DNA from: Streptomyces sp. NBC_01294
GTDB taxonomy: Bacteria > Actinomycetota > Actinomycetes > Streptomycetales > Streptomycetaceae
Length of the DNA stretch: 64,000 bases
Assembly (NCBI RefSeq): GCF_035917235.1
Contig: NZ_CP108423.1
Span: 4,369,501 to 4,433,500, forward strand
Direction: 5' to 3'
Shown here: one piece after another, positions 51,800 to 61,505 of the stretch
Layout: every line of letters begins with the position of its first letter
Position numbering within the stretch: the stretch's first letter is position 1
The notes under the pieces: generated by a model
What the model was told of the DNA's origin: nothing
What the model saw: only the letters and a program-made list of their open reading frames with translations
The model's database searches: none
Translations under genes and position numbers: made by a program

Positions 51800-52648
51800 A
51801 TGGGGAGCCATCCGCACGACTTGCCGATGCCCGTCACCGCAGCCGGACGCGAGGGACTCGAAGCCCTGCTCCGCGCACCCCGCCGGTCCGTGGTCGCCCT
51901 GGACTTCGACGGCACCCTCGCCGACATCGTCCCCGACCCCGACCAGGCCCGAGCCCACCCCGGAGCCGTCCCGGCCCTCTCCGCACTCGCCCCCGAGGTC
52001 GACTCGGTCGCCGTGATCACCGGGCGGCCGGCGGGCGTCGCCGTCCGCTACGGGGGCTTCGCCGGGGTCCCCGGCCTGGAGCACCTCGTCGTCCTCGGCC
52101 ACTACGGGGCCGAACGCTGGGACGCCGTCTCCGGCATCGTCCACGCCCCCGCCGAGCACCCCGGGGTGGCGGCGGTACGGGCGGAGCTGCCGGGGTTCCT
52201 GGACTCCATCGGGGCCTGGCGCGGCACCTGGATCGAGGAGAAGGGCCGGGCGCTGGCGGTACACACCCGGCGGGCCTCGGACCCCGCGGCGGCCTTCGCG
52301 GCGCTGCGGGAACCGCTGTCCGAGCTGGCCGCCCGCCACGGGCTCATGGTGGAGCCGGGCCGGGCGGTCCTGGAGCTCCGGCCCCCGGGCATGGACAAGG
52401 GCGTCGCCCTGACGGAGTTCCTGGCGGAGCGGGACGCGGAGGCGGTGCTGTACGCGGGGGACGACCTGGGGGACCTGGCGGCGTACTCGGCGGTCGAGAA
52501 GCGGAGGGCCGATGGGCTGCCGGGGCTGCTGGTGTGCAGTGGCTCGGCCGAGGTTCCGGAGCTGGCCTCGCGGGCGGACCTCGTCCTGCCCGGGCCCGGC
52601 GCGGTGGCCGCCTTCCTGGCCGACCTGGCCAAGGCCCTCCGCCCCTGA
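51800..52648 (+). CDS. otsB: Trehalose-6-phosphate phosphatase
   Basis: About 282 residues of the HAD superfamily. Motif I is VVALDFDGTLADIVPDP (Asp nucleophile and acid/base), motif II lies in SVAVITGRP and motif IV in VLYAGDDLGDLAAY; the C2 cap (about 120-210) includes EEKGRALAVHTRRA. It releases trehalose from trehalose-6-phosphate made by OtsA. TAGGGT at 51787-51792 ends 7 nt before ATG 51800, favouring this start over GTG 51794. It is convergent with otsA rather than in an operon with it. Confidence 0.93.
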   Translation: MGSHPHDLPMPVTAAGREGLEALLRAPRRSVVALDFDGTLADIVPDPDQARAHPGAVPALSALAPEVDSVAVITGRPAGVAVRYGGFAGVPGLEHLVVLGHYGAERWDAVSGIVHAPAEHPGVAAVRAELPGFLDSIGAWRGTWIEEKGRALAVHTRRASDPAAAFAALREPLSELAARHGLMVEPGRAVLELRPPGMDKGVALTEFLAERDAEAVLYAGDDLGDLAAYSAVEKRRADGLPGLLVCSGSAEVPELASRADLVLPGPGAVAAFLADLAKALRP

Positions 52649-52680
52649 CCGCTCCGCCTGCGTGTGCGGCGCCGCTGCCG

Positions 52681-52800
52681 GGGGCCAGCCCCCGGACCCC
52701 CGCGCCTCAAACGCCGGCGGGGCTGAAAGATCGCCTCAAACGCCGGCGGGGCTGGAGTTGGTTGCCGGCGTTTGAGGCGCGGGGTCCGGGGCGGAGCCCC
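52681..52800. repeat. Three dispersed repeats, two direct and one inverted
   Basis: Two plus-oriented cores (about 52706 and 52734) and one minus-oriented core (about 52764-52780) lie in the gap between the convergent otsB and otsA. The inverted pair would fold as a bidirectional terminator. Confidence 0.85.
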
Positions 52801-52814
52801 AGGGGTTGGGATGG

Positions 52815-54266
52815 TCAGGTGCGGAGGTCGGACAGTTGGGCCTCGAACCACTGGGCCGGCGGGAGGGCCGTCGCCGTCGCGGCCAGGCGCTTCGTGCGCT
52901 CCGCCCGCTCCCCCACCGGCATGGACAGCGCCGCGTGCAACGCCTCCGCCGTCTGCGTGACGTCGTACGGGCTCACCGTCAGCGCGTCCTGCCGCAGCTC
53001 CGCGTACGCCCCCGCCCCGGTGGACAGCACCAGCACGCACCCCGCCTCCGACACCACCGGGATCTCCTTCGCCACCAGGTTCATCCCGTCCCGCACCGGG
53101 TTCACCAGCGCCACGTCCGTCATCCGGTACACCGCCAGCGACCGCGCGAAGTCGTCCTGCACCGACACCAGCACCGGTTGCCAGTCCTCCGTCCCGAACT
53201 CCGCGTTGATCTCCGCCGCCAGCTCCCGCACCGACTCCGTGTACTCCCGGTACACCGCCAGGTCCTGCCGTGACGGGTACGCCGAGGCCAGGTGGACGAC
53301 CCGGCCCCGCCACTCCGGGTGGACCGTCAGCAGCTCCCGGTAGGCCAGCAGTCCCCGCAGGATGTTCTTCGACAGCTCGGTCCGGTCCACCCGGGCGATC
53401 GTCTTGAGGTCGCCGACCTCCGCCCGCAGCTGCGCCAGCTTCTCGTCCACCTCCGGCCGGTGCGCGAGCGCCCGCAGTTCGTCCGCGTCGACCCCGAGCG
53501 GGTACACGGCCACGTCCGTCCGCTTGTGCCGCACCGGGCTCCACGGGGACTTGCGGATGTACCGCTCCCCGCCCGTCCCTGCCGGGAACGCCGGCTCGGC
53601 GATGCCCCGCTCGTCGTCCAGGTGCGCGCCGCCCATGAACGTGTGCGCCCACGCCCAGGTGTGGAAGCCCACCACGTCCGCCCCGAGCATCCCCCACATC
53701 AGCTCCGACCGGATGTCGTCCGGAAGCATCCGCAGGAACTCCTGTGAAGCCCACGGCGTGTGCGTGAAGTGCGCGATGCGCAGGTCCGGCCGCAGCTCAC
53801 GCAGCTGCCCCGGCACCAGGGCCAGGTGGTAGTCCTGCACCAGCACGCACGCGCCCTGCGCCGCCTCCTCGGCCAGGGCCTGCGCGAAGGTCCGGTTGTA
53901 CGCCACGTACGAGGCCCACTGCCGGTGGAACTCCGCGTCGAAGACCGGCTCGCGCGGGACGTCGTACAGGTGGTGGTGGGTGAACCACAGCACAGAGTTG
54001 GCGATGCCGTTGTACGCGTCGTCGTACATCGTGGGATCGATGTCCAGCATCCGGACGCCCGGCTCGGCGACACCCCGGCGGACCGCCTCCCGGTCCGCCT
54101 CCGACAGTGCCGCGCAGATCCACAGCGCGTCCGGCTGCTCCGCGAGGGCCGCGGAGAGCCCGGAGACGAGACCGCCCCCGCCGCGCCGGGCACTGAGCGT
54201 GCCGTCGTCGGAGAGGGCGTAGGAGAGCGGGCCGCGGTTTGCCGCAACGAGTACCTGAGAAGCCAT
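52815..54266 (-). CDS. otsA: Alpha,alpha-trehalose-phosphate synthase
   Basis: 483 residues, GT20. It joins UDP-glucose (or GDP-glucose) and glucose-6-phosphate to trehalose-6-phosphate. The N-terminal glucose-binding segment LVAANRGPLSYALSDDG lacks the usual longer loop; GGGGLVSGL follows, then HFTHTPWASQEFLRMLP, the catalytic VQDYHLALVPGQL, HTWAWAHTFMGG and DGMNLVAKEI near the nucleotide site. Trehalose is an osmolyte and spore reserve. TAGGTT (complement of 54273-54278) ends 6 nt before ATG 54266, a leaderless start. gpgS stops 46 nt upstream in the same direction. Confidence 0.92.
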   Translation of the reverse strand: MASQVLVAANRGPLSYALSDDGTLSARRGGGGLVSGLSAALAEQPDALWICAALSEADREAVRRGVAEPGVRMLDIDPTMYDDAYNGIANSVLWFTHHHLYDVPREPVFDAEFHRQWASYVAYNRTFAQALAEEAAQGACVLVQDYHLALVPGQLRELRPDLRIAHFTHTPWASQEFLRMLPDDIRSELMWGMLGADVVGFHTWAWAHTFMGGAHLDDERGIAEPAFPAGTGGERYIRKSPWSPVRHKRTDVAVYPLGVDADELRALAHRPEVDEKLAQLRAEVGDLKTIARVDRTELSKNILRGLLAYRELLTVHPEWRGRVVHLASAYPSRQDLAVYREYTESVRELAAEINAEFGTEDWQPVLVSVQDDFARSLAVYRMTDVALVNPVRDGMNLVAKEIPVVSEAGCVLVLSTGAGAYAELRQDALTVSPYDVTQTAEALHAALSMPVGERAERTKRLAATATALPPAQWFEAQLSDLRT

Positions 54267-54312
54267 GCGGCCAACCTAGCCCGGCCGGTGCTCGCTCAAA
54301 CGTCCCAAATCG

Positions 54313-55314
54313 TCAGGCCACGCTGCGTCGTGTCGCGTACTCCTCGATGCCCGCCATCGGCGGCCGCTCCTCGGTGTCCACCGGGTGCGTCCGCGGTACG
54401 AAGCCCTCCGGGCCCCGCTCGAACTGGACCAGCTCCGGCCGTACGAGGTGCCCGCGCGAGAGCCGTACCTGGGCCGTGCGGTAGATCGCCGCGGCCATCC
54501 GGCCCAGCGCCTGTCCGTCCTGATGGCGGTGGAGCCGTACGCCCACGTCCACCTGGGCCAGCGCGTCCAGCCCGACCGTGTGCAGCGCGTCGACCAGCAG
54601 CCCCAGCTCGACCCCGTACCCGACGGGGAACGGCAGCCGTTCCAGCAGGGAGCGGCGTACGGCGTACTCGCCCCCCAGCGGCTGGACGAAGCCGGCCAGC
54701 TGCGGCCAGTGGAGGTTCAGGAGCGGGCGGGCGACCAGCTCCGTCACCCGGCCGCCCTGGCCGGGGGCGTCACCCAGCGGGCGGTCGTACATCGCCTTGA
54801 CGAACTGCACGTCCGGCTCGGTCAGCAGCGGGCCCACGATCCCGGAGACGAAGTCGGCCGAGAAGTCCCGCAGGTCGGCGTCGACGAAGCAGACGACGTC
54901 CCCGCCGGTGGCCAGCAGCGAGCGCCACAGCACCTCGCCCTTGCCGGGCACCGCAGGGATCCTCGGCAGGATCTCGTCGCGGTGCACCACCCGGGCGCCG
55001 GCCTTCGCCGCGACCTCGGCGGTGCGGTCGGTCGAGCCCGAGTCGACCACGACCAGTTCGTCGACCAGCGGGACGGGCAGTCCCTCGATCAGCTCATGCC
55101 GGATCACCTCGACGATCGCGCCGACCGTCTCCTCCTCGTCCAGTGCGGGCAGCACCACGCTGACCGTGGTCCCGGCCGCCCGTTTCCGGTCGAGCAGCTG
55201 GTCGAGCGGTCGGTCGGCGGCTGACCAGGAGCGGTCTGCCAGCCAGCGCTCCACCTCTTCCAGCACCCTCAGCACTCCCTGCGTGTCGGCAATATCTGCC
55301 GTTATCTGATCCAT
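54313..55314 (-). CDS. gpgS: Glucosyl-3-phosphoglycerate synthase
   Basis: 333 residues, GT81/GT2-like. The GT-A core has VSVVLPALDEEETVGAIVEVI, ELVVVDSGSTDRT, the catalytic metal motif VVCFVDADLRDFSADF and GEYAVRRSLLERLPFPVGYGVELGLL. It transfers glucose from an NDP-glucose to 3-phosphoglycerate, the first step to glucosylglycerate and, in mycobacteria, to methylglucose lipopolysaccharide. No GpgP phosphatase is adjacent. Its position beside otsA suggests a joint compatible-solute role. Confidence 0.9.
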   Translation of the reverse strand: MDQITADIADTQGVLRVLEEVERWLADRSWSAADRPLDQLLDRKRAAGTTVSVVLPALDEEETVGAIVEVIRHELIEGLPVPLVDELVVVDSGSTDRTAEVAAKAGARVVHRDEILPRIPAVPGKGEVLWRSLLATGGDVVCFVDADLRDFSADFVSGIVGPLLTEPDVQFVKAMYDRPLGDAPGQGGRVTELVARPLLNLHWPQLAGFVQPLGGEYAVRRSLLERLPFPVGYGVELGLLVDALHTVGLDALAQVDVGVRLHRHQDGQALGRMAAAIYRTAQVRLSRGHLVRPELVQFERGPEGFVPRTHPVDTEERPPMAGIEEYATRRSVA

Positions 55315-55450
55315 CTCGCGGTTCGGACGCCTGTCTCAGCCGCCCGGGCCTTCGGTTACAGTCTTGAACAACGCGAAGGACCACCGCATGCCGGGGGTCC
55401 CCGCGTACAAACGCACCGGCGCGCCACAGAGCGCGTGTGCCGGTGCCATA

Positions 55451-55614
55451 CCGCTCATCCAGAGGGGCAGAGGGACACGGCCCGTTGAAGCCCCGGCAAC
55501 CCTCCAGTCGGTTCTCGCGATCGCACGTCAGCGACGTCAGCGAGGTCCCCGGCTAGGGAAGGTGCCAATTCCGTCTCATGGCGAAGTGCGCCATGGGGAA
55601 GATGAGGAGAAAGG
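55451..55614 (+). ncRNA. SAM-I (S-box) riboswitch
   Basis: The conserved S-box core is present: CTCATCCAGAGGGGCAGAGG at 55454, then GGCCCGTTGAAGCCCCGGCA (conserved GAAxCC and GCAACC) and GGTGCCAATTCC at 55561. P1 pairs CTCATC (55454-55459) with GATGAG (55601-55606), whose last G begins the purine-rich ribosome site GGAGAAAGG. A separate 7-bp hairpin (55577-55583 with 55589-55595) lies just before. No terminator stem is seen, so control is probably at translation initiation: SAM stabilises P1 and hides the ribosome site. Confidence 0.87.
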
Positions 55615-55625
55615 GCCTCGCCATC

Positions 55626-56900
55626 ATGGCTGCACAGACTGTCGCCACCTCTGTTGATCTCGGACCTGCCACCGGCCTTTCCTGTCGCGAGTGCGGTACC
55701 CGCTTCGAACTCGGTCCCATCTTCGCGTGCGCCGAGTGCTTCGGACCGCTGGAAGTCGCCTACGACCTCCCGACCGGTGACCCCGAGGCCCTGCGCGCCG
55801 CGATCGAGGCCGGCCCCAACAACATCTGGCGCTACGCGCCGCTGCTGCCCGTCCCCGCGGACGTGGCCTCCAAGCCGAGCCTGAACCCGGGCTTCACCAA
55901 GCTCGTGGACGCCGAGAACCTGGCCAAGGAGCTCGGTGTCACCGGCAAGCTCTACGTCAAGGACGACTCCGGCAACCCGACGCACTCCTTCAAGGACCGC
56001 GTCGTGGCCATCGCCGTCGAGGCCGCCCGCGCCTTCGGCTTCACCACCCTGTCCTGCTCCTCCACCGGCAACCTGGCCGGCGCCGTCGGCGCCGCGGCCG
56101 CCCGGGCCGGCTTCCGCTCCTGCGTGTTCATCCCGCACGACCTGGAGCAGGGCAAGGTCGTCATGGCCGGTGTGTACGGCGGTGACCTGGTCGGCATCGA
56201 GGGCAACTACGACGACGTCAACCGCTTCTGCTCCGAGCTCATCGGCGACCCGCTGGGCGAGGGCTGGGGCTTCGTCAACGTCAACCTGCGCCCGTACTAC
56301 GGCGAGGGCTCCAAGACCCTGGCGTACGAGATCTGCGAGCAGCTCGGCTGGCAGCTGCCCGACCAGATCGTGATCCCGATCGCGTCCGGCTCGCAGCTGA
56401 CGAAGATCGACAAGGGTCTGCAGGAGCTCGTCAAGCTCGGGCTCGTCGAGGACAAGCCGTACAAGATCTTCGGCGCCCAGGCCGAGGGCTGCTCCCCGGT
56501 GTCGACCGCCTTCAAGGCCGGTCACGAGGTGGTCCGCCCGCAGAAGCCGAACACCATCGCCAAGTCCCTCGCGATCGGCAACCCGGCGGACGGCCCGTAC
56601 GTCCTGGACATCGCGCGGCGCACCGGCGGCTTCGTCGACGACGTCACCGACGAGCAGGTCGTCGAGGCCATCAAGATCCTCGCGCAGACCGAGGGCATCT
56701 TCGCCGAGACCGCGGGCGGCGTGACCGTCGGCGTGACGAAGAAGCTCATCGAGAACGGGCAGCTCGACCCGACGCTGACCACCGTCATCCTCAACACCGG
56801 TGACGGCCTCAAGACCCTGGAGGCGGTGGCCGCGGACAGCGGGCAGACCGCCACCATCCGCCCGAGCCTGGACGCGTTCCGCGCCGCCGGCCTGGCCTGA
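55626..56900 (+). CDS. metM: Threonine-synthase-like PLP enzyme, probable MetM homocysteine synthase
   Basis: 424 residues, fold-type II PLP enzyme of the threonine synthase family. An N-terminal zinc-ribbon-like segment (LSCRECGTRFELGPIFACAECFG, four Cys) precedes the catalytic domain. Lys123 in SFKDRVVAIA binds PLP; phosphate/PLP contacts are in SSTGNLAGAVGAAAAR. The classical reaction converts O-phosphohomoserine to threonine. The SAM riboswitch and the sulfur-carrier gene 36 nt downstream fit the MetM/MetO route (recalled from recent Streptomyces work), in which a thiocarboxylated carrier donates sulfur to O-phosphohomoserine to give homocysteine. Sequence alone cannot separate the two activities. 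ATG 55626 follows GGAGAAAGG. Confidence 0.85.
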   Translation: MAAQTVATSVDLGPATGLSCRECGTRFELGPIFACAECFGPLEVAYDLPTGDPEALRAAIEAGPNNIWRYAPLLPVPADVASKPSLNPGFTKLVDAENLAKELGVTGKLYVKDDSGNPTHSFKDRVVAIAVEAARAFGFTTLSCSSTGNLAGAVGAAAARAGFRSCVFIPHDLEQGKVVMAGVYGGDLVGIEGNYDDVNRFCSELIGDPLGEGWGFVNVNLRPYYGEGSKTLAYEICEQLGWQLPDQIVIPIASGSQLTKIDKGLQELVKLGLVEDKPYKIFGAQAEGCSPVSTAFKAGHEVVRPQKPNTIAKSLAIGNPADGPYVLDIARRTGGFVDDVTDEQVVEAIKILAQTEGIFAETAGGVTVGVTKKLIENGQLDPTLTTVILNTGDGLKTLEAVAADSGQTATIRPSLDAFRAAGLA

Positions 56901-56936
56901 CCCTCCCCCCTGCTCTACCGGAAAGGCAGTAGCGCC

Positions 56937-57215
56937 ATGAGCGTCAACGTCCGCATCCCCACCATCCTGCGCACCTACACCGGCGGTCAGGCCGAGGTCC
57001 CGGCCGAGGGCGGGACCCTCGCCGAGGTCATCGAGTCCCTGGAGAAGAGCCACCCGGGCATCGCCGCGCGCGTCCTGGACGACCAGGGCAAGCTGCGCCG
57101 CTTCGTGAACGTCTACGTGAACGACGACGACGTGCGCTTCGAGGGCGGGCTGCAGGCGGCGACGCCGGACGGCGCCGGCGTCTCGATCATCCCGGCCGTC
57201 GCGGGCGGCTGCTGA
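56937..57215 (+). CDS. metO: MoaD/ThiS-type sulfur carrier protein with C-terminal Gly-Gly-Cys, probable MetO
   Basis: 92 residues with the ubiquitin-like beta-grasp fold (VRIPTILRTYTGGQAEV, TLAEVIESLEKSHPGIAARVLDD, RFVNVYVNDDDVRF) and C-terminal VSIIPAVAGGC. Carriers of this kind are adenylated and thiocarboxylated on the terminal Gly of a Gly-Gly tail; here an extra Cys follows, so a protease (JAMM/Mec+ type) would have to expose Gly-Gly. No such protease, E1-like enzyme or CysM gene is adjacent. GGAAAGG precedes ATG 56937. It is cotranscribed with metM and therefore under the same SAM riboswitch. Confidence 0.88.
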   Translation: MSVNVRIPTILRTYTGGQAEVPAEGGTLAEVIESLEKSHPGIAARVLDDQGKLRRFVNVYVNDDDVRFEGGLQAATPDGAGVSIIPAVAGGC

Positions 57216-57688
57216 TCTCCCGGGATCGCCCTGTGGGTACCCCTCGGGCACCCCTTGAGTACCTCTTGAGTACCTCTTGAGTGCTTCTTGCTCACCTATC
57301 AGGTGACACGCGCAAACCGAAATTGCCCCCTCCGCTATAAGCGGAGGGGGCAATTCTGGTTGATTGGGCGCGGTAGGGTTGGGGAAGTCCCCTCCGCTGT
57401 TCTTGCCCGCCGCATATGAACGGGCCGCCTGAGGGTCGACATCGGGTCAATGTGCAAGCGCGGTATGGGGCTTTGGCGAGATATGTCAGGCCCGAGTTGC
57501 CCTGCCATATGCCAAATTTTCACTCTATTTCAATGTTTCTCGGTGTCCAGATTTCTCGTCGGATTGACCTGTTGCAGACAGCACTCGCGCAGATACATTC
57601 AGCCTCGGTCGACGCGTTCCGACGCAAGTTCTGACCCGGGAACGCGAAGTGCGTTCCCGCGCAAGGGCCAGTAATAGGGGAGTTAGGC
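57216..57688. other. 473-nt gap between metO and csp
   Basis: Holds a short tandem repeat (three CTTGAGTACCT-like 11-mers near 57256-57290), the metO terminator (57321-57355) and an unusually AT-rich stretch (about 57500-57610). The latter probably carries the csp promoter and a long cold-shock 5' leader ending in a 9-bp hairpin (57637-57645 with 57651-57659). No gene is seen. Confidence 0.6.
57321..57355 (+). terminator. Terminator of the metM-metO operon
   Basis: A 15-bp perfect stem (57321-57335 with 57341-57355) with loop TATAA, followed by CTGGTTG. Confidence 0.92.
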
Positions 57689-57895
57689 ATGGCTCAGGGC
57701 ACCGTCAAGTGGTTCAACGCGGAGAAGGGCTACGGCTTCATCGCGGTCGACGGTGGTGCGGATGTGTTCGTCCACTACAGCGCCATCCAGATGGACGGGT
57801 ACCGCACCCTTGAAGAGGGTCAGCGGGTCGAGTTCGAGATCTCGCAGGGCCAGAAGGGTCCGCAGGCGGACATGGTCAAGCTCGCACTCGGCTAG
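57689..57895 (+). CDS. Cold shock domain protein
   Basis: 68 residues: a complete five-stranded OB fold with RNP1 (KGYGFIAV) and RNP2 (VFVHYSAI). It binds single-stranded nucleic acid, acting as an RNA chaperone and antiterminator. GGGGAG lies about 9 nt before the ATG. A long AT-rich leader upstream is usual for cold-inducible csp mRNAs. A strong terminator follows at 57960-57993. Streptomyces genomes carry many paralogues, so no specific symbol is given. Confidence 0.96.
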   Translation: MAQGTVKWFNAEKGYGFIAVDGGADVFVHYSAIQMDGYRTLEEGQRVEFEISQGQKGPQADMVKLALG

Positions 57896-57959
57896 TCCTG
57901 GAGCGATCGACCACCGACGCGACACGTACGCGCGCACCCGCGTACGCGCATACATACGA

Positions 57960-57993
57960 GGGGCCCGCATCCTTGAGGAGGGATGCGGGCCCC
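57960..57993 (+). terminator. Terminator after csp
   Basis: A 13-bp perfect stem (57960-57972 with 57981-57993) with an 8-nt loop, followed by TTGG. Confidence 0.92.
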
Positions 57994-58033
57994 TTGGCGT
58001 TGCCCGGGAGTCCCGGGGTGTTGCCCCAAGCCG

Positions 58034-58060
58034 CTTGCACTCGAGGGTGCCGAGTGCTAA
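58034..58060. promoter_or_regulatory. CIRCE-like element, distal copy
   Basis: CTTGCACTC-N9-GAGTGCTAA; the right arm is identical to the CIRCE consensus (TTAGCACTC-N9-GAGTGCTAA) and the left arm differs at two positions. It lies 10 nt upstream of the proximal copy. Confidence 0.75.
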
Positions 58061-58069
58061 TCATTGGCG

Positions 58070-59848
<1,779 letters not shown>

Positions 59849-59890
59849 TCGACCCGGGCTCCGGCCACTGGTTGATCGGCTGTTCTCGAA

Positions 59891-59924
59891 CGAGGGCGGC
59901 ACCCCGACTGGGGTGCCGCCCTCG
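59891..59924 (+). terminator. Terminator after groEL
   Basis: A 15-bp perfect stem (59891-59905 with 59910-59924) with a 4-nt loop; it lies between the convergent groEL and Uma2 genes. Confidence 0.93.
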
Positions 59925-59939
59925 GGCGTTTCCGCCGGA

Positions 59940-60521
59940 TCAGAAGCCGGTGGTGTCGATGGCGAAGCCGAACGGCTCGGGGACGTGCAGGGCCTCGCCG
60001 AAGGACACCGTCGTCCGGGAGCGGTATCCGTGTGGGGAGGGTTCCCAGAAGCAGGTGATCTCCGAGTCCTGCATGTCGACGACCATGTAGACCGGTACGA
60101 GTCGGCCGTACACGTCTAGCTTCTCGGTCCAGTCGGCATCCCTGGTGGAGACGGACGTGAACTCACCGACGAGCGACAGGGCCGCCCCGTCCGCGTGCCG
60201 GCCCTCGCCGTCGAAGGCCGATTCGTCGGCCACGAAGAGGTCGGGCCCGTACGCCCGCTCCGCTGCCGAGAAGCGGAAGAGGAAGGGCGCGATCTCCGCG
60301 ATGTGTCCTTCGGGTGCGTGGGCCTGGAGCTGTTCACGCAGCGCACGCATGCGACGCAAGTAGCGCAGCGTGGAAAACGGCGACACGATGATCTTCCCCC
60401 GGATGAGCTCGGCTTTGAAGCCGTCTGGCGTGTCCATCTCCTCAACGGTGCGCAGGAGCGTCTCGAACGTCGGCGGTGCCGCCTGCTCTATCGGTGTGGC
60501 CCGTTCGATCATGATCGTCAC
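59940..60521 (-). CDS. Uma2 family (DUF820) endonuclease-like protein
   Basis: 193 residues. It has the PD-(D/E)XK-like DUF820 core: EMDTPDGFKAELIRGKIIVSP (acidic residue after the first helix), YGPDLFVAD (Pro-Asp), SLVGEFTSVSTRDADWTEKLDVYGRLVPVYMVVDM (E-x-S and K motif). Uma2 proteins are abundant in Streptomyces and cyanobacteria and are thought to be nucleases, but their role is not known. GGAGGA precedes GTG/ATG near 60521 on the minus strand. It is a single gene, divergent from trpF. Confidence 0.87.
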   Translation of the reverse strand: MTIMIERATPIEQAAPPTFETLLRTVEEMDTPDGFKAELIRGKIIVSPFSTLRYLRRMRALREQLQAHAPEGHIAEIAPFLFRFSAAERAYGPDLFVADESAFDGEGRHADGAALSLVGEFTSVSTRDADWTEKLDVYGRLVPVYMVVDMQDSEITCFWEPSPHGYRSRTTVSFGEALHVPEPFGFAIDTTGF

Positions 60522-60649
60522 CGTTGTCCTCCGAGTGGCGTGCCGTGCACTGGGCGTGAGCCCCGTTCCAGGCTAGCGGCGCGTGGGCGTTCGCGCCCGG
60601 GTGCCGAGACGGAGCACCACCGATCGGGAGGCTTTGGTTGACTGGACGC

Positions 60650-61300
60650 ATGAGCGATCTCTTCGTCAAGATCTGCGGCCTGAAGACCGCGCACGACGTC
60701 GACGTGGCCGTGGCGGCCGGGGCCGATGCCGTCGGGTTCGTGTTCGCACCCGGCAGTCCCCGTACGGTCGATGCCGCCACGGCGCGGGCGCTCGTCGCGG
60801 CGGTGCCGGACGGGGTGCTGACCGTCGGGGTGTTCCGCGGGCAGTCGGTCGAGGAGGTGCGCCGGTTCGCCGAGGAGAGCGGTGTGCGGGGGGTCCAGCT
60901 GCACGGCGAGGAGGGGCCTGAGGACTTCGCGGCGCTGCGCGCCGAGGGCCGGACCCTGCTGCGGGCCACCGCCGAGCACGTCGAGCGCTGCGGCGCATAC
61001 GGCGAGGACCTGCTCCTGCTCGACGCCCCCGACCCCGGCTCCGGCAAGCCGTGGAACTGGGGCGCGGCGGACTTCACCGCCCCCGAGGGCCGGTGGCTGC
61101 TGGCCGGCGGGCTGAACCCGGGCAACGTGCGGGAGGCGGTCGAGGTGACCGGCGCCTGGGGCGTGGACGTGTCCAGCGGGGTGGAGCGGGCGCGCGGCGT
61201 GAAGTCGCCGGAGCTGATCCGCGCCTTCGTCGAGGCGGCGCGGGGCGGCGTGCGGAGCCGGGCCCTGCCGGACCCGCGCCTCCATCGCCGGCGGGGCTGA
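60650..61300 (+). CDS. trpF: Phosphoribosylanthranilate isomerase, with repeat-derived C-terminus
   Basis: 216 residues, TIM barrel. The catalytic Cys is in VKICGLKTAHDV, with GFVFAPGSPR, VGVFRGQSVEEV, VQLHGEE, the catalytic Asp in LLLLDAPDPGSGKPWNW, LAGGLNPGNV and WGVDVSSGVERARGVK. It performs the Amadori rearrangement in tryptophan synthesis. The last ~12 residues (LPDPRLHRRRG) and the stop codon are supplied by a copy of the dispersed repeat, so the ancestral stop was probably overwritten by repeat insertion. It is not next to other trp genes. Confidence 0.92.
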   Translation: MSDLFVKICGLKTAHDVDVAVAAGADAVGFVFAPGSPRTVDAATARALVAAVPDGVLTVGVFRGQSVEEVRRFAEESGVRGVQLHGEEGPEDFAALRAEGRTLLRATAEHVERCGAYGEDLLLLDAPDPGSGKPWNWGAADFTAPEGRWLLAGGLNPGNVREAVEVTGAWGVDVSSGVERARGVKSPELIRAFVEAARGGVRSRALPDPRLHRRRG

Positions 61301-61391
61301 AAGAACGGGGCTCCGCCCCGGACCCCACGCCTCAAACGCCGGCGGGGCTGGACGTGCCCGGCGTTTGAGGACCGGGTCCGGGCGGAGCCCG
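61266..61391. repeat. Dispersed repeat cluster overlapping the trpF 3' end
   Basis: Two plus-oriented units (61269-61302 and 61308-61351) and one inverted unit (61357-61391). The first contributes the C-terminal codons of trpF; the inverted pair can fold as a terminator. Confidence 0.85.
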
Positions 61392-61505
61392 GTTTCGGGA
61401 AGGGGCGGGGTGGGGGAACGGCTCCGCGCAGCGGCGGCCGGGGTGAGGGGCCGGGCCGCTTCGTCCCGCGTTCCGCCCGGCCGTTAGTCTGCGGCCGGGG
61501 GGATC

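Noticed and set aside
55578..55625. Earlier ATG for the threonine-synthase-like gene at 55578
   Set aside because: It lies inside a 7-bp hairpin of the riboswitch expression platform and upstream of the ribosome site; ATG 55626 is preferred.
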